Source: Stromatinia cepivora | Taxonomy: Eukaryota > Ascomycota > Leotiomycetes > Helotiales > Sclerotiniaceae | Length of the DNA: 64,000 nt | Direction: 5' to 3' | Assembly: GCA_014898415.1 (NCBI GenBank) | Contig: RCTD01000006.1 | Location: 1,984,001-2,048,000 of the forward strand | Part shown: positions 61,996-64,000 of the stretch, piece after piece | Layout of the letters: each line of letters opens with the position of its first letter | How positions within the stretch are numbered: position 1 is the stretch's first letter | The notes under the pieces: generated by a model | Seen by the model: the letters and a program-made list of their open reading frames with translations, nothing else | Databases searched by the model: none | What the model was told of the DNA's origin: nothing | Translations under genes and position numbers: made by a program

Positions 61996-62161
61996 TGTTA
62001 ATTTTTGGTATAGGAAATAGTAATATTGTTGATTATATAGGTTGAATTAAGGATTTATAATTCTAGTAGGAGTAGAATTGAGGTTATCCCTAAATATGGT
62101 CTGTGCACCATTGTGGTCTTGTGACCTCAATTCTAATCCTATGATGGCCTCATTTCCAACA
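61996..62161 (-). repeat. 5' LTR of copia copy C (166 bp)
   Basis: The plus strand starts TGTTAATTTTTGGTATAGG and ends CATTTCCAACA. Many plus-strand Cs have become T while many Gs are kept. Confidence 0.93.
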
Positions 62162-62408
62162 TACGATACAATATCGATGGATCTACGATGGTTTTACAAA
62201 AAAATATACAATACAATATCGATAAATCTACAATGGTTTTACGAAAATATATACAATATAATATCGAATGATATCCAAACCGATAGTTTTAAAAAGGTTA
62301 TATAATACAATATCGAATAATATTAGTCTTGATTGGATATTTCAATTTAAATAGTTTCATTTCAATATTAAAAGCTTTCAAGAACGAAAGCTTCGGAAAG
62401 GAAGACTT

Positions 62409-62955
62409 TGTTACAAACTTCAACTACAAAACAAAGGCTAGCCGAAAACAGACTGAATTGTATACTAATTTGAAGAGTTTTCATTTATATAAAGAAAGAA
62501 TTCTTCAATACAATTGTGTTACGACAGGTAACAATTAGGTCACGGGATTAGCAATACACGTGATGCTAGGACTCGAAGAACTCGAAGGCTTGGCCTTTCG
62601 AGCCCTTCGATCGAGGAGAGCAAAAGAATCGAAACTCGATCCCCTCGCTCCCCTCAAACCACGAAGCATGAAGGTCTATATAATCAAAATGGATTTCCTT
62701 TGTATAGAACTTCATATTCAAGATCAATCATTTAGTATACTCTACTATTAGTTACGAATAGTATATCATTATTATCATTACTTAAGTCCCTGCTTGACAT
62801 CTAGTTATAAACCTACCTCGAAAGCCTAGAGCACTTCCACGTGATCTAGACGGCTACCCTCGTAACAAATTGAAGAAAATAATGAAAAGTCTTGATTCTA
62901 AAACCAAACCTATTATTATTCGAATATTAGCCGATTCTTTGTCATGATTCTCACA
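62409..62955 (+). repeat. Right LTR of the non-autonomous element, split by a solo LTR
   Basis: Its parts 62409-62516 (108 bp) and 62873-62955 (83 bp) equal the 108 + 83 bp of the left LTR. They are separated by the solo LTR plus one AATTG duplication. Confidence 0.92.
62517..62867 (+). repeat. Solo gypsy LTR (351 bp), little RIP-mutated
   Basis: Starts TGTTACGACAGGTAACAATT and ends GCTACCCTCGTAACA. It is flanked by AATTG at 62512-62516 and 62868-62872. The U5 half matches gypsy LTRs at 13317 and 16267; the U3 half is unique (CTCGAAG/CTTCGA-rich). It is much richer in G+C than the surrounding DNA. The unoccupied target is preserved at 55008-55012 in the left LTR of the host element. The 63-codon frame within it (62560-62751) is not considered a gene. 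Confidence 0.93.
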
Positions 62956-62960
62956 AATGA

Positions 62961-64000
62961 TTAGAATCTTATATATAATACAAAATACAATTTTATTTCG
63001 AAAATTTAGAAATCATTTAATGTTTTTTAGATTTTGTAGTTTATATATAATTTTGATTCCTTTAATGATCTTTGTGATAATTAATTTATTTTTCTTATAA
63101 TAAATAATTTGAATATTGTTTACAAAGAAAAGAATTATAGTAATATATTTTGGATTAATATATAAATATAATTCCTTTTTGTATTATATCGATTCTAGTT
63201 TTTCGAATATTCGAATGGAATCCCTAAATTATATAATTAGGTAATCTTGTAGATTATATAAAATTCGATCGATTATAATATTTTTGTTTGGGATTTTGTA
63301 TCTATCAGATAAATAATATACAATTGAAATACTAAAGTTATTATATAAAGTATTGATAAAGGTATTGATTATATAATATTATTTGATTTCGAAATCGTAT
63401 TTAACAATAATTGCTGTTATAATTTGAAATAATCAATTTATTAATATAATAATATAAATAATTTCAATAATACTTTTAATTTAAAGATCTTTTTGTATTA
63501 TTAAATATAAATAATAATAAATAATTAAATCTTGATTATTGTATTTATATATAAATATTTATTAAAAGAGAATCAATTTTATAAATTCCAATCCAAAATC
63601 GATTTTATATCAAGTTTTTTTAATCTTAAAATTATTAATTTCAAAATCATAATTTTATTCGAATTAATATTTCATTTGATGATCTTTTAATTAGTAATAA
63701 AAACAAAATAACTTTAGAATTGCGAATATATGAATTCGAGAAAGTGATATTATTTATAATTTATTGATTATAAATTAAATAAAAAATAATAATGGTTTTA
63801 TTTCAATTTTAATGATGATTATATTATGGATTATTATAAATTGAGAATATTCTTTTATATTGTTTATTCTTTGTTGATTAAACCAGAATATAAAATGAAA
63901 ATTGTTTAAATGAGATAAGTTTATTGAATTTGTTCTTTGAGATATAATGACTCTTATATAAAATTCAATATTGGGATTGTTCTTTTGATGGTATTATTAT
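62961..64000. other. AT-rich tract without recognisable gene
   Basis: Extremely AT-rich; nothing readable on either strand and no element ends seen. Confidence 0.65.

Larger units (their letters stand above)
56690..62161 (-). mobile_element. Ty1/copia element copy C, complete, RIP-mutated
   Basis: A 5472-bp minus-strand copy. It has 166-bp LTRs at 56690-56855 and 61996-62161, and exact target duplication TACGA at 56685-56689 and 62162-62166. On the minus strand the order is gag (61408-60950), protease (about 60600), integrase (about 60170-59400), reverse transcriptase (about 58430-57850) and RNase H (about 57420-56880). All frames are closed by stops. It inserted into the 45-bp repeat of the non-autonomous element. 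Confidence 0.95.
56650..62275. repeat. 45-bp tandem repeat, about three units, split by copia C
   Basis: GGTTTTAC marks each unit at 56669, 62190 and 62235. After removing copia C and one TACGA the first two are 44 bp apart, and the last two are 45 bp apart. Units read roughly TATCGAT-GAATCTACAATGG followed by TTTTACGAAAATATAC. Confidence 0.85.
54905..62955 (+). mobile_element. Non-autonomous LTR element hosting copia C and a solo LTR
   Basis: Matching 191-bp LTRs lie at 54905-55095 and 62409-62955, the latter split by a later insertion. The exact target duplication AATGA is at 54900-54904 and 62956-62960. A purine-rich tract (GGAAAGGAAGACTT) stands before the right LTR, which sets the plus orientation. 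Leaving out copia C (5477 bp with one duplication) and the solo LTR (356 bp) gives an ancestral length of about 2218 bp with an interior of about 1.84 kb. The interior shows no gag or pol motif, only AT-rich sequence and tandem repeats, so the element is a LARD/TRIM-like dependent element. Confidence 0.9.

Noticed and set aside
62560..62751. 63-codon frame inside the solo LTR
   Set aside because: Lies entirely in LTR U3/R sequence that is absent from other LTRs of the family; no protein features.

Overview
This is a nuclear segment of a filamentous ascomycete. It is most likely a leotiomycete of the Sclerotiniaceae (Botrytis/Sclerotinia/Monilinia type), judged from the CreA/CRE1 protein and from the mosaic of GC-balanced gene islands and very AT-rich transposon graveyards. 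Species is not resolved. The AT-rich tracts show the signature of repeat-induced point mutation (RIP): element copies differ mainly by C-to-T and G-to-A changes, and coding frames are riddled with TAA/TAG.

Layout. (1) 1-20190, AT-rich: two copies of a Ty1/copia element (A, minus strand, cut by the window edge; B, plus strand, complete with 166-bp LTRs and a TACTC duplication) lie head-to-head inside a minus-strand Ty3/gypsy element whose 5' LTR is at 13317-13659. Next come a tandem LTR-type repeat, a solo LTR (15896-16204) and the 3' half of a second gypsy element (integrase, chromodomain, 3' LTR). That half is broken by a TA-flanked MITE and carries, on the opposite strand, a decayed ORF with a Zn2Cys6-like cysteine pattern. 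(2) 20190-35330, GC-balanced: one clear gene, the carbon catabolite repressor creA (30819-32111), with about 10 kb of gene-free DNA upstream and a leader full of microsatellites. (3) 35330-39250, AT-rich: a small gag-only LTR element with a second copy of the same family inserted in it in reverse. (4) 39250-53740, GC-balanced: a divergent short cytochrome P450 (46869-48101), an SDR reductase with one 48-bp intron and a removable mitochondrial-type presequence (49460-50596), and an unrecognised intronless 240-residue protein with a C-terminal cysteine cluster (51910-52632), all on the plus strand. (5) 53740-64000, AT-rich: a non-autonomous LTR element (54905-62955) that contains a complete copia copy C and, inside its right LTR, a GC-richer solo gypsy LTR. 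The left LTR serves as the empty-site control.

Nearly all element boundaries were fixed by matching LTR ends and exact 5-bp target duplications (TACTC, TACGA, AATGA, AATTG, GTTAT, GAATT, AAATT), so the order of insertion can be read directly. No rRNA, tRNA or CRISPR was found. The most novel signals are the antisense Zn2Cys6-like ORF in the gypsy element and the self-nested gag-only element.
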